Shown here piece after piece: positions 7,737 through 16,591 of a stretch of DNA of 64,000 nucleotides (positions are counted from its first letter, which is position 1; each line of letters opens with the position of its first letter). Below the pieces are notes generated by a model that saw only the letters and a list, made by a program, of their open reading frames with translations, had not been told where the DNA came from and searched no databases. The position numbers and the translations under genes were made by a program. Source of the stretch: Sorangium cellulosum (lineage in GTDB: Bacteria; Myxococcota_A; Polyangia; Polyangiales; Polyangiaceae); contig NZ_CP012673.1 of assembly GCF_002950945.1 (NCBI RefSeq), forward strand, positions 5,641,001 through 5,705,000, read 5' to 3'.

Positions 7737-8927
7737 CTAGCCGACGGGCCGCGGGGCGTCGGCCCCGTCGCTCAGCGCGCGCTGCTCGAGGCGCGCGCGG
7801 GCGGCGGCCAGGGCTTTGTGGAACCGTGCGCGCAGGAGCTCGCGCGGAGGCAGTTCGGTCAGGTACTCGGCCACGTGGATCCCGCTCTTGCCGAGATCGA
7901 GGTACTCGACGGTCTCTCGCTTCTTGCCGGCGCACAGGATGATCGCCACCGGCGGCTCCTCGCCGGGCTGGCGCTCATGCCGGTCGAGCCAGCGCAGATA
8001 AAGCTCCACCTGCCCGGTGTCCGACGGCTTGAAGTCGCCGATCTTGAGCTCGATGACGACCAGCCGCCGCAGGCGGCGATGGAAGAACAGGAGGTCGACA
8101 TAGTAGTCGTCGCCGTCCAGCGTGATGCGCTTCTGCCGCTCCACGAAGGCGAAGCCCGCGCCGAGCTCGAGGAGGAAGCGCTCGATCTCACGCAGCAGCG
8201 CCGACTCGAGATCCTTCTCGCTGAAGGTGTCTCGCAGGCCGAGGAAGTCGAGCAGGTAAGGATCCTGGAACACGAGGTCCGGCGTGAGTCGATCGCTCTC
8301 GCGCAGCGCCGTCAGCTCCTTCTTGATGAGCTTGTCCGGCTTCTTCGAGAGCGCGGTGCGCTCGAACAGCATCCCGTCGATCTTCTGCTGCAGCGCGCGG
8401 GTGCTCCAGCCCTCGACCCGGCACATCTCGGCGTAGAACTCCCGCTTCAGGGGATCCTTCATCGGGATCAGCAACTTGAAGTGAGACCAGCCCAAATGTC
8501 GCCGCAGCGCGGCGACAATCTCGGCGTCCGGAAACGCCTCCGCGAACTGGACCATCCGCCGCAAATTCTTCTCCCCGAAGCCCCGCCCGAACCGGGCCTC
8601 CAATTGTCGCCCCAGTGCGGCGACAATCTCGGCGCCGTACTCGGCGCGCCGCTCCTTCAGGACGTCCTGGCGGATCCGCACGCCGATCTGCCAGTAGAGC
8701 GTCGTCAGGGAGGCGTTCGCGGCCTGCGCCACCTGCCGCCTCGCCGCCTCGATCATGCGACCGATCTCGAGCGCGAGGCTCGCACGGGCGGGTGGGGTGG
8801 GCGTGGCGCGCCGCGCTGCGACGAGAGATTTCTTTCCCGCGGGCCGTTTCTTCGGCGGCTTGACCGAGCCTCGCACCGGCGGTGCGGGCTTCTTGGCGCC
8901 GCGGGGGCGCTTGCTCGGCGGCGTCAT
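7737..8927 (-). CDS. YhcG/DUF1016 family PD-(D/E)XK nuclease
   Basis: 396 residues. A basic Lys/Pro/Arg-rich N-terminal tail (about 45 residues) is followed by a DUF1016 N-terminal domain (WQIGVRIRQDVLKERRAEYG; NLRRMVQFAEAFPD; GWSHFKLLIPMKDP) and a C-terminal restriction-like nuclease fold with DDYYVDLLFF and VVIELKIGDFKP, giving the expected Asp and the Glu-x-Lys of the catalytic site, plus TGQVELYLRWLDRH. The family is a metal-dependent nuclease often found near restriction-modification and other defence genes; its true role is not settled. Here it stands alone, convergent with the remnant at 7310-7678 and 29 bases upstream of the conserved hypothetical gene read from the same strand. Confidence 0.9.
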   Translation of the reverse strand: MTPPSKRPRGAKKPAPPVRGSVKPPKKRPAGKKSLVAARRATPTPPARASLALEIGRMIEAARRQVAQAANASLTTLYWQIGVRIRQDVLKERRAEYGAEIVAALGRQLEARFGRGFGEKNLRRMVQFAEAFPDAEIVAALRRHLGWSHFKLLIPMKDPLKREFYAEMCRVEGWSTRALQQKIDGMLFERTALSKKPDKLIKKELTALRESDRLTPDLVFQDPYLLDFLGLRDTFSEKDLESALLREIERFLLELGAGFAFVERQKRITLDGDDYYVDLLFFHRRLRRLVVIELKIGDFKPSDTGQVELYLRWLDRHERQPGEEPPVAIILCAGKKRETVEYLDLGKSGIHVAEYLTELPPRELLRARFHKALAAARARLEQRALSDGADAPRPVG

Positions 8928-8956
8928 CGTCCTCGGCTCGCTTCAGAGCGCGGAGC

Positions 8957-9784
8957 TCAACCTCGCCATCCGGGCGGGGGTTTGGCGAAGCCGGTCTCGG
9001 CCGGGAAGGGGCTGGCGGTCTCGCGCTCGGAGAGGCCGTCCACGGCGATCCCGAGCGCCCGCAGCCCTTCGCGTTGCTCGTAGCGGATCACCAGCACGGC
9101 GGCGGGCTTCGGCGTCGCCCGGTCGAACGTCGTGGAATGGATCCGAGACTCGCGCCGCTCACCGAAGGTCGTGCCGAGCCCCTTCGGCGCCTGGGGCGCC
9201 GGGGCGTACGCAGCGCCCGGCGCGGGCGCTGGCGGGCCGAACCCCGGCGGCGCCATGGGGGCTCGCGCCACGGCGCCCGACGGCGGGGGAGCTGCCGGCG
9301 CCGGCGCGGCCCCGCCTATCGGCGGCGCGCCGCTGAACATCGGCGGCGGCGATGGCGGCGCGGCGGTCGGGGGAGGCGGCGGCAGCGGCGCCCGCTCCTC
9401 GAACACCGCCAGGCCGATGACGCCGACGTTGCGGGGTTTGCCGATCTGCGCGGCGTACGACTGCTCAATGCTGCCGAAGCGGAACGTCGCGACGTCGGTC
9501 TGGCTGATGCGGAATCCGGTGAAGTCCCACGAGCCGTGTGCGTCGATCACGTGGCCGCGGAGGTCGAACGAGGCGTCCTTGCCGCTCTGCACGTCGAGGC
9601 CGTCGACCGTGGGCACCACCTCCACGCGCCCGCCGGTCAGGTTCCGCACGCGCAGCGCGTAGCGCTGGCCTGATCGCCCCTCGACGTAGGCCGTGTCGCG
9701 GTGGAAGTACTCCCGCGCCGGCGTGAGCGCGCCGTTCTCCTCGACGAGCAACGTCATCTCGACGATCCCCTTCAAGTCCCGCAT
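8957..9784 (-). CDS. Conserved hypothetical protein with Pro-rich middle
   Basis: 275 residues; the start at 9784 is supported by AAGGAGAGG about 10 bases upstream. The N-terminal 130 residues are beta-rich and carry a pattern I recall from a widespread uncharacterised proteobacterial family: VVPTVDGLDVQSG, SWDFTGFRISQTDVATFRFG, SYAAQIGKPRNVGVIGLAVF. A linker of about 80 Pro/Ala/Gly-rich residues leads to a C-terminal piece with GLGTTFGERRESRIHSTTF and VLVIRYEQREGLRALGI, also typical of that family. No signal peptide or membrane segment. The function is unknown. It lies just upstream of the YhcG gene on the same strand and may be cotranscribed with it. Confidence 0.75.
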   Translation of the reverse strand: MRDLKGIVEMTLLVEENGALTPAREYFHRDTAYVEGRSGQRYALRVRNLTGGRVEVVPTVDGLDVQSGKDASFDLRGHVIDAHGSWDFTGFRISQTDVATFRFGSIEQSYAAQIGKPRNVGVIGLAVFEERAPLPPPPPTAAPPSPPPMFSGAPPIGGAAPAPAAPPPSGAVARAPMAPPGFGPPAPAPGAAYAPAPQAPKGLGTTFGERRESRIHSTTFDRATPKPAAVLVIRYEQREGLRALGIAVDGLSERETASPFPAETGFAKPPPGWRG

Positions 9785-10210
9785 GGTCGATGCCCCTCTC
9801 CTTAGTGCCGCCGCGCTGCGCCGCGCGCCGGTGATCGCGCTTCGGTCCACGAGAACCCGCCCGGCGCGCCGGTGTCAAGGCGACAGCAAGCAACGCCCTC
9901 CGCCGTCGCTCCTGGTTCACCTCCTCGCGCGCGTGGCTCTCCCGCTGCGCGTGGCGGCGCAGCGAAGCACCACCCGTTGCTGCTGAAGCAGCAGCACCTC
10001 CGCGGCTGCTCCCGGGGTCGAGCCGGGTGCGTTCGCGCCGGAAGGATCCCGTGCCCCCTCCGCGGGCCGCTCCGGTGGCACGGGTGTTGCCGCTCCGCCG
10101 TCGAACGCGCGCTGCGGCAGCGCCCGGTCTGGGTCGCGATCCGCGTCGCCGCGCCGCTTCATCAACCCTCTTCTCTCCATCTTCGGGCAGCGGTCACCGC
10201 TGGCGTGGAC
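9785..10210. other. Intergenic region, 426 bp
   Basis: Between the divergent hypothetical gene and the MFS exporter. It must hold promoters for both, but I see no convincing boxes. It contains a small palindrome around gctgctgaagcagcag near 9981-9996. A minus-strand frame at 9917-10180 has no recognisable protein features. Confidence 0.5.
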
Positions 10211-11503
10211 ATGTCCTCAACCAACCTCGGCGGGCTCGGCGTGCTGCGCCACCGGAGCTTCGCCTTCTACCTCGCCGCCAGGCTGCTCTCTGCGGTCGCG
10301 GTGCAGATGCAGAGCGTGGCGATCGGCTGGCAGGTCTACGCGTTGACCGGCGACGTGTTCGATCTAGGCCTCATCGGGCTCGCCCAGTTCGCGCCGTTCT
10401 TTGCCTTGATCCTCATCTCCGGGCAGGCGGCGGACCGGTTCAACCGGCAGAACATCATCTCGCTCGGACTCGCCGCGGAGCTCGTGTGCTCCTTGCTGCT
10501 GCTCGGGTTCACGGTGGCGGGTCTCAAGGTGGTGTGGCCGGTGTTTGCCGTGCTGGTCCTGTTCGGCAGCGCGCGCGCCTTCATGATGCCGGCGTCGCAG
10601 GCGATCCTGATGAACCTCGTGCCGGCGGACAGCTTCGGCAAGGCGGTCGCGCTCAGCTCATCGAGCTTCCATGCTGCCGTGATCGTGGGCCCGACGCTGG
10701 GCGGGCTCCTCTACCTTGCCGGCTCGAGGGCCGTCTATACGGTGGTCGCGGCGCTGCTCCTCCTCTCTCTCGTGCTCATGCGCTTCGCGCGCGCCACCCA
10801 GCAGCCCCGGCGCAGGGAGCCGGCGTCATGGAGCGCGGTGCTGGAGGGGCTGCGCTTCGTGTGGTCGCGTCCGGCGGTGCTGGGGGCGATCTCGCTCGAC
10901 CTGTTCGCCGTGCTCTTCGGCGGCGCCGTCGCGCTGTTGCCCGCTTATGCGCGCGACGTCCTGCACGCCGGCCCGACCGGCCTCGGTGTCCTCCGCACCG
11001 TGCCGGCGGTGGGCGCCGCGCTCACCGCCGGCGCGCTCGCCGTCTGGCCGATCGCGACCCGCGTAGGCCGCTGGATGTTCGGCGGCGTCGCGGTCTTCGG
11101 CCTCGCCACGATCGCGCTTGGCCAGACGCGGAGCTTCCCGGTCGCGCTCGTCGCCTTGTTCCTCATCGGCGCTGGCGACATGGTGAGCGTCTACATCCGT
11201 CACATCCTCGTGCAGTTCGAGACCCCCGACGCCATCCGCGGCCGCGTGAGCGCGGTGAACGCGGTGTTCATCGGCGCGTCCAACGAGCTCGGCGAGTTCG
11301 AGTCTGGCCTCACTGCCCGCTGGTTCGGCCTCTTGCCCGCCATCCTCCTCGGCGGCACCGCCACCCTCGTGGTCGCCGGGCTGTGGGCCTGGGGTTTCCC
11401 CGTCCTCAGCCGCATGGACCGCTTCCCGCACGCCAAGCAGGATCCCGACCCCGCCCCGCCCCCCGCCACCCCGGCGGAGGCTGCCGCCACCCCCGCGGTC
11501 TGA
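10211..11503 (+). CDS. MFS exporter, EntS-like (DHA3 type)
   Basis: 430 residues, about 12 hydrophobic segments. The start MSSTNLGGLGVLRHRSF matches the usual opening of the DHA3/EntS family; a GTG two codons earlier (10205) is possible. Landmarks: GWQVYALTGDVFDLGLIGL near residue 40, the loop motif GQAADRFNRQNI between segments 2 and 3, VGPTLGGLLY near segment 5, and a VRGRVSAVN-like motif (IRGRVSAVNAVFIGASNELG) in the second half. This group exports siderophores or drugs by proton antiport. The gene stands alone, without siderophore synthesis genes nearby, so the substrate cannot be named. The C-terminal tail is Pro/Ala-rich. Confidence 0.9.
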   Translation: MSSTNLGGLGVLRHRSFAFYLAARLLSAVAVQMQSVAIGWQVYALTGDVFDLGLIGLAQFAPFFALILISGQAADRFNRQNIISLGLAAELVCSLLLLGFTVAGLKVVWPVFAVLVLFGSARAFMMPASQAILMNLVPADSFGKAVALSSSSFHAAVIVGPTLGGLLYLAGSRAVYTVVAALLLLSLVLMRFARATQQPRRREPASWSAVLEGLRFVWSRPAVLGAISLDLFAVLFGGAVALLPAYARDVLHAGPTGLGVLRTVPAVGAALTAGALAVWPIATRVGRWMFGGVAVFGLATIALGQTRSFPVALVALFLIGAGDMVSVYIRHILVQFETPDAIRGRVSAVNAVFIGASNELGEFESGLTARWFGLLPAILLGGTATLVVAGLWAWGFPVLSRMDRFPHAKQDPDPAPPPATPAEAAATPAV

Positions 11504-11548
11504 CACGCCTCTCCCCCTCACGCGCCGTCCCCCCGGCGCCTCCCGTCT

Positions 11549-11962
11549 TCATCTCGAGGCGCGGAATGGCCGGCACACCGCGTATCCCAGCGCGCAGCCA
11601 GCACCATACAGCGCAAAATCCATCGGATCGAACCCTCCGTTCCCTCCGAGCAGCAGCCGCCCCGGCGTCGTGCTGCGCGCCGCCCACAGCCAGCTCACCT
11701 CGCTCAACTGCAGCACCTCGATCGCGCACGTCGCGGCGAGCACTGCGAGCGCCAGCCGCCCGGTCCCCGCATAAATCCACACCATCTGTGCCCCCGCGAT
11801 CCACACGACCTCATAGAGCACCGCCCCCGCGCCGTTGCGCAGCCACCCCGGCCCCCCATAACTCCGCAAAATCAGCCCCATCGGCACAGCCACCGCGATA
11901 ATGAGCGCCAGCGCCCCCCGCCTCCCTAGATTCCCCATCACGCCCCGCCCTCCCTCCGCCAT
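11549..11962 (-). CDS. DUF2809 family membrane protein
   Basis: 137 residues from the ATG at 11962, which has AAAGGGGGG upstream; ATGs at 11986 and 11938 are alternatives. Four hydrophobic segments, with the family pattern GAVLYEVVWIAGAQMVW, EVLQLSEVSWLWAARST, RLLLGGNGGFDPMDFALYGAG. DUF2809 proteins are small inner-membrane proteins of unknown function, sometimes compared with VanZ. It is convergent with the MFS gene (45 bases between stops). Confidence 0.8.
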   Translation of the reverse strand: MAEGGRGVMGNLGRRGALALIIAVAVPMGLILRSYGGPGWLRNGAGAVLYEVVWIAGAQMVWIYAGTGRLALAVLAATCAIEVLQLSEVSWLWAARSTTPGRLLLGGNGGFDPMDFALYGAGCALGYAVCRPFRASR

Positions 11963-11982
11963 CAGAACCCCCCCTTTACCCC

Positions 11983-12026
11983 CCACCGTAGCGCTGGCGG
12001 GGGCTCCACCGTAGCGCTGGCGGGGG
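11983..12026. repeat. Tandem direct repeat of 21 bp
   Basis: The 21-mer ccaccgtagcgctggcgggg(g) occurs at 11983-12003 and 12006-12026, separated by 2 bases. The second copy leads directly into the left arm of the long inverted repeat described next. Confidence 0.85.
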
Positions 12027-12248
12027 GCTGTACGCGGGGGGCGCGCCAGAGCACCGAGCGAGGCACCATAAGGTCACTGTCTGCTCGACGCCCCAGGCGC
12101 GCCTCAAGTGGCGCGCACCATAACGTCCCAGCCAGCATGGCCCGAAGCGAGACATGCCGGGCGGTGTCCCAAGCGCGAGCCCTCACGCCCCAGTCTTGGC
12201 GGATCCCAAGCGCCCCCCGCGTCCGCCGCGTACAGCCCCCCGCCAGCG
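12015..12248. repeat. Long inverted repeat enclosing about 190 bp
   Basis: A perfect 23-bp inverted repeat: 12015-12037 (cgctggcggggggctgtacg and 3 more) against 12226-12248. A second block, cgcggggggcgc at 12033-12044, pairs with 12210-12221, so the arms together extend to about 30 bp with a small offset. The enclosed sequence has no convincing coding potential. The right arm ends 14 bases from the stop of the dual-receiver gene. It may be a non-autonomous mobile element or a large hairpin acting as a terminator for the chemosensory operon. Confidence 0.7.
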
Positions 12249-12261
12249 CGTGCCGTGCGGA

Positions 12262-13398
12262 TCACCCGGCGGCGCTCGCCGCCCCTCGCGCGAGCATCCC
12301 GATGGCCGCGATCCCGCGCTCCGAGTCCTCCTCGTTGAGGAACATCCGCAGCGTCTCGTGAATGGCCGGCAGCGCCCGGTACAGGTCCTCGGGCGACATC
12401 GACCGCGGCTCGATCCCGGCCCGCCGGCACGCCCGCACGATCGTGCTCGGCCCGATCACGCTGGAGAGCCCGCTCGCGGCGACCACCTGCTCGAACAGCG
12501 AGCCTTCCAGCGGCATCATGCTCTTCGTGATCGCCCCCGCGCGCGAGCTCGGCGGCGGCTCGTCCGAGCTGCTCCCCGCGCGCCTCGGGGGCGCCCCGCC
12601 GTCCGCGCCCGGCGAGGATCGAGGCCGGAACAGCGTGCGCAGCCGCTTCCTCAACATGGCGAGCTCGGGCGTCTTCAGCACGAAATCCTCCACGCCGATG
12701 CGCGCGCCCTCCTCCCGCGTCGCGGCGTCGTCGTGCCCTGTCAGGATGATCACGGGGACGCGGCACAGGGCGCTGGATTGTTTGATCCTCCGCGCCGCCT
12801 CGAGCCCGCCCATCCCCGGCATCAGGAGGTCCATGATCACGCAGTCGACCCGTTCGACGGCGAGCAGGCTCAGGGCCTCTTCCCCCGACTGCGCCGGGAT
12901 CACGTCGCAGCCGTCCTGCCTCAGGAAATGGCCGAGCGAGGCGCGGTACGTCGGGCTGTCGTCCACCACGAGGATCTTCTTGCCGGTCACCGAGAACGCG
13001 CCGGCCCCCGGCGCGTGCGCCCCGGTGCGGTGCTGGCTCACGAGCTCCGTCGCGCGCAGGACGAGGTAGCTCCCGTCGTACGGCTTCCCGATGTACTCGT
13101 CGGCGCCCGTGCTCAGGCCCTGGATCCGGTGCCTCACCTCGATCTCGGTGGACAGCAGGATGACCGGGATGTGCATGAGGTCGGGCGTCGAGCGGATCTC
13201 CCGGAGGACGTCGAGCCCGTCGCCGTCCGGCAGCAGGACGTCGAGGATCGCGAGGGAGAAGCTCTTGGCCCTCAGCACCTTCTGGGCAAGCGCCTTGGTC
13301 TCGCACGCCGTCACGACGAACCCGGCGCCGGTGAGCAGGGTCCGGAGATCCATGCGTATCGTGAGGCTGTCATCGACGATCAGGACTTGCGCTTTCAT
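12262..13398 (-). CDS. Dual-receiver response regulator of the chemosensory operon
   Basis: 378 residues; ATG at 13398 with AAGGGA upstream. Two receiver domains in tandem: residues about 4-120 (VLIVDDSLTIRMDL; phospho-acceptor Asp in LAILDVLLPDGDG; Lys in YIGKPYDG) and about 140-260 (ILVVDDSPTYRASLG; Asp in CVIMDLLMPGMGG; VLKTPELAML). The last 115 residues have no output domain that I recognise, so signalling is probably by protein contact, as in FrzZ-type double receivers. It is the last gene of the operon and its start overlaps the cheB stop (ATGA). It is a likely phosphoryl acceptor from the CheA at 14495-16582. Confidence 0.9.
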   Translation of the reverse strand: MKAQVLIVDDSLTIRMDLRTLLTGAGFVVTACETKALAQKVLRAKSFSLAILDVLLPDGDGLDVLREIRSTPDLMHIPVILLSTEIEVRHRIQGLSTGADEYIGKPYDGSYLVLRATELVSQHRTGAHAPGAGAFSVTGKKILVVDDSPTYRASLGHFLRQDGCDVIPAQSGEEALSLLAVERVDCVIMDLLMPGMGGLEAARRIKQSSALCRVPVIILTGHDDAATREEGARIGVEDFVLKTPELAMLRKRLRTLFRPRSSPGADGGAPPRRAGSSSDEPPPSSRAGAITKSMMPLEGSLFEQVVAASGLSSVIGPSTIVRACRRAGIEPRSMSPEDLYRALPAIHETLRMFLNEEDSERGIAAIGMLARGAASAAG

Positions 13399-14498
13399 GC
13401 TGGTTCCCTTCTGCTCCTCGACAGCGCGAGCAAGGTAGGGCCGATGGCTGCTGCAGATAAGACGTGGCGCGCCGCCCCCAGCGCGATGGCCTCCCTCGGC
13501 ATCCCGAAGACGACCGACGAGGGCTCGTCCTGCGCGATCGTCATGGCGCCGGCGCGCTTCAGGGCGAGCATCCCCTCGGCGCCGTCGCGGCCCATGCCCG
13601 TCAGCAGGCAGCCGATGGCGCGCTCGCCGAGCTGCTCGGCCACCGACGTGAAGAGCACGTCGATGGAGGGGCGGCACGAGTGCCGCTCCGGATCGGCCGT
13701 CAGGCGGAGCCGGCCCTGCTGCACGACGAGGTGCCGGTCGGGCAGCGCCAGCGTCACGCCGGGCGCGCCGCCGCGCGCGAGCGGCTCGCCGTCCGTCGCG
13801 ATCGCGACCGGGAGGGAGATCCGCGACCCGAGCCACTCCGCGAACGCGGGCGCGAACGGCGCGCCGATGTGCAGCACGAGCAGGACGGGCACCGGGAACG
13901 ACGCCGGCAGCGGGCTCAGCGCGTCGGCGACGGCGGACGGGCCCCCGGTCGAGGCGCCCACCGCGATCACCCGGTACCGCGACGCGTCGCCGCCGGCGCT
14001 GGCGGCCTCCGGCGCGGGCTCCGGCCGCGACGGCCGGAGCTTCCGGCGGAGGTGGGTGATCACCTTGATGCGGGCGACGCGCTTCACCGCGGCCAGGAGC
14101 CGCAGGTCCCAGGCGTCGCCCGCCTCGTCGGCCGCGGGCTTGTCGAAGACGTCGACGGCGCCCGCCGCCAGCGCGTCGAACGTCCTCATCGCCTCGCCGC
14201 GCTCGAGCGAGGCCGAGACGATGAGGATCGGCGTCGGGAAATAGGCCATCACGTGCTCGGTCACCGCGAGCCCGCTCAGCCGCGGCATCATCATGTCGAG
14301 CGTGATCACGTCGGGCCGCAGCTGCTCGCAGCGCGCGATCGCCGCCTCCCCGTCGGCGGCCTCGCCGACGACCTCGATCTCGTGGTCCGCCGCGAGCGCG
14401 GCGACGATGCGCCGGCGGACCGTCCGCGAGTCGTCGACGACCAGCACGCGGATTCGCTTGCCGGGGCGGCGGGGCTCGGCCCTCGGCGAGAGGCTCAT
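13395..14498 (-). CDS. cheB: Chemoreceptor methylesterase CheB
   Basis: 367 residues. Receiver domain first (VLVVDDSRTVRRRIV; Asp in VITLDMMMPRLSG; KPAADEAG), then a Ser-hydrolase methylesterase domain with the catalytic triad in GASTGGPSA (Ser), LLVLHIGAPFAPAFAEWL (His) and GMGRDGAEGM (Asp). It removes methyl groups from the MCP and sets adaptation. ATGA overlaps join it to cheA upstream and to the dual receiver downstream, so translation is coupled. Confidence 0.95.
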   Translation of the reverse strand: MSLSPRAEPRRPGKRIRVLVVDDSRTVRRRIVAALAADHEIEVVGEAADGEAAIARCEQLRPDVITLDMMMPRLSGLAVTEHVMAYFPTPILIVSASLERGEAMRTFDALAAGAVDVFDKPAADEAGDAWDLRLLAAVKRVARIKVITHLRRKLRPSRPEPAPEAASAGGDASRYRVIAVGASTGGPSAVADALSPLPASFPVPVLLVLHIGAPFAPAFAEWLGSRISLPVAIATDGEPLARGGAPGVTLALPDRHLVVQQGRLRLTADPERHSCRPSIDVLFTSVAEQLGERAIGCLLTGMGRDGAEGMLALKRAGAMTIAQDEPSSVVFGMPREAIALGAARHVLSAAAIGPTLLALSRSRREPA

Positions 14499-16582
14499 GA
14501 GGGGCCTCCTCGCGGCGCCTTCCGGAGGAGCTCGGCGACCGTGTCGAGCAGCCGCTGCTGGTCGAACTCGCCCTTCACGATGTAAGCGTCCGCCCCCGCG
14601 TCGGCGGCGCGGCGGCGATCCGCCGCCGACGAGAGCGACGTCACGATGACGAGCGGCGTGCCGCGCAGCGCGGGATCGGCGCGGACGTGCGCGGCGAACT
14701 GGAAGCCGTTCATGCCGGGCATCTCCACGTCCACGAGGAAGAGCCCGTAGCGCCGCGCGGCCGCCTTCGACAGGCCCTCCTCGCCGGACGACGCGAGATC
14801 GACCTCGTACCCCCCGGACTCCAGGATGCCCTGCTCGAGCATCCGGGTCGTGAGCGAGTCGTCCACGACGAGGATCGGCGGCGGTTCGCCCCGCGCGCGG
14901 CTCGCCGCGCCGCCCGGGCTGGCGGCGCGCACGATCTCGATGACGCCGCGCGGATCGAGGACCAGCACCGGGTTGCCGCGCGCGTCGAAGCTGGCCCCCG
15001 ACACCGCGAGCGGCGAGCCGGCCGCCGCGGGCAGCGGCTTCACGACGACGGGGACGGCGCCCAGCAGGCGCTCGGCGCCCACGACCGCGACCGACGCGCC
15101 CGCCGCCACGATGAGCGCGCACCGCGGCTCGTCGCTCGGCTCCGGCGCGCCGAGCACGGCGGCGAGCCGCGCGAACGGCACGAGGCGCCCCTCGACCACG
15201 ATCCCGTCGCGCTCCGCGCCGCGGACGATCGCGCCCGCCCAGAGCCGGAGCGCGCCCCGCACCGCGTCGAGCGGCAGGAGCGCCGCGTGGCCGCCGTCCT
15301 CGAACCGCAGCGCGGTGATCGACGACATGGACACCGGGACCACGATCTCGATCGTCGTGCCGCGCCCGGGCTGGCTCGAGGCGCGCGCCGTCCCGTTGAG
15401 CTTCGCCGCGGTCTCGCGCACCACGTCGAGGCCGACGCCGCGGCCCGAGAGCGCCGTGATCGACTCGCACGTGCTCACCCCCGGGTCGAAGATGAGATCC
15501 AGCGCCTCCTCCGCGGCGAGGTCGCACGCCGCGCCCTCGTCGCGGAGGCCCGCGCGGACGACCGCCTTCCGGACGGCGGCCAGGTCGACGCCGCGGCCAT
15601 CGTCGCTGCAGATCAGGGCGACCCGGTTGCCCCGCTGCTCGACGTGGAACCTGATCCTCCCGGCCGCGGGCTTCCCCGCGGCGAGCCGCGCGGGCTCGGC
15701 CTCGATCCCGTGATCGACCGCGTTCCTCGCCATGTGCAGCGTCGCGTCCCGGAGCGCGGAGATCACCGAGCTGTCGAGCCGGATGTCGCCGCCGCTCGCC
15801 TCGAACTCCACGCTCTTGCCGAGCGACTCCGCCGCCTCGCGGACCGCGAGCTCGACCGCATCGAGCACGCCGGCGCACGGCTGGAGCTGCAGCTCGCGCG
15901 TGCGCGCCTGCGCGCTCCGGAGCTCGCCGGCGAGCCGATCGACGCTCGCGGTGAGCTCGGCGCGCGCGAGGCTCAGCGCCGCGCGCAGCTCGTTGAACAG
16001 GGACGTGGCCCGCTTCGCGCCGAGCTCCCCGAGCCCGCGCGCCGTCTCCTCCTGCGTGCCGACGGTCCCGAGCGCGGCCGCGAGGCGCTCGGCGCGCCCG
16101 AGCGCCTCCGTGCCGCTCCGCAGCGCCTCGATCTGCACGACCGCCTCGCCGATCACGTCGGCGAGGTCGTGGACGAGGGCGAGATCGACGCGCGCGAGGT
16201 CGTCGTGCGCGCGGCGCGACGGGGAGGGGCCGCCCTCGCCCTCGCCCTCGCCCTCGTCCGGGTCGCGCCGCAGGGCGAGCAGCCCGACCTCGTCCCGGAT
16301 GAGCCCGATGATCCGCATGAGCTCGCCGATGTGTGCGGGCGGGATCGGCTGCTGGCCGTTCCGGAACGGCATGAGCACGTCCTCGACCGCGTGCGCGAGC
16401 TCGGCGACCTTGAGCTGCTTGGCCGCGCCGGCGGCCCCCTTGAGCGTGTGCGCCAGCCGGAAGCACTGGTCGAGCGCCGCGCCCTTGCCGCCCTGCTTCT
16501 TGAGATCGAGCAACCCCCACGCGAGCCCGTCCGCGAGCTCCTGCGCCTCCATGCGGAAGTACTTGTAGAGGTCGCTCACCAA
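14495..16582 (-). CDS. cheA: Hybrid chemosensory histidine kinase CheA with receiver domain
   Basis: 695 residues. Order: Hpt domain with phospho-acceptor His45 (FRLAHTLKGAAGAA), an acidic Glu/Gly linker (GEGEGEGG near 115), dimerisation region, HATPase with HMARNAVDHGIE, DDGRGVDL and GRGVGLDVV, CheW-like regulatory domain, and a C-terminal receiver (ILVVDDSLTTRMLEQ; Asp in FLVDVEMPGMNG; VKGEFDQ). This FrzE-like CheA-REC layout is common in myxobacteria. Nine bases separate it from the mcp stop. No separate cheY is present, so the attached receiver and the dual-receiver protein are the likely outputs or phosphate sinks. Confidence 0.95.
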   Translation of the reverse strand: MVSDLYKYFRMEAQELADGLAWGLLDLKKQGGKGAALDQCFRLAHTLKGAAGAAKQLKVAELAHAVEDVLMPFRNGQQPIPPAHIGELMRIIGLIRDEVGLLALRRDPDEGEGEGEGGPSPSRRAHDDLARVDLALVHDLADVIGEAVVQIEALRSGTEALGRAERLAAALGTVGTQEETARGLGELGAKRATSLFNELRAALSLARAELTASVDRLAGELRSAQARTRELQLQPCAGVLDAVELAVREAAESLGKSVEFEASGGDIRLDSSVISALRDATLHMARNAVDHGIEAEPARLAAGKPAAGRIRFHVEQRGNRVALICSDDGRGVDLAAVRKAVVRAGLRDEGAACDLAAEEALDLIFDPGVSTCESITALSGRGVGLDVVRETAAKLNGTARASSQPGRGTTIEIVVPVSMSSITALRFEDGGHAALLPLDAVRGALRLWAGAIVRGAERDGIVVEGRLVPFARLAAVLGAPEPSDEPRCALIVAAGASVAVVGAERLLGAVPVVVKPLPAAAGSPLAVSGASFDARGNPVLVLDPRGVIEIVRAASPGGAASRARGEPPPILVVDDSLTTRMLEQGILESGGYEVDLASSGEEGLSKAAARRYGLFLVDVEMPGMNGFQFAAHVRADPALRGTPLVIVTSLSSAADRRRAADAGADAYIVKGEFDQQRLLDTVAELLRKAPRGGPS

Positions 16583-16591
16583 GGCCGGCTC

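Noticed and set aside
9917..10180. 87-codon minus-strand frame in the MFS upstream region
   Set aside because: It has a passable ribosome binding site but no motif, signal or recognisable domain; kept as an intergenic note only.
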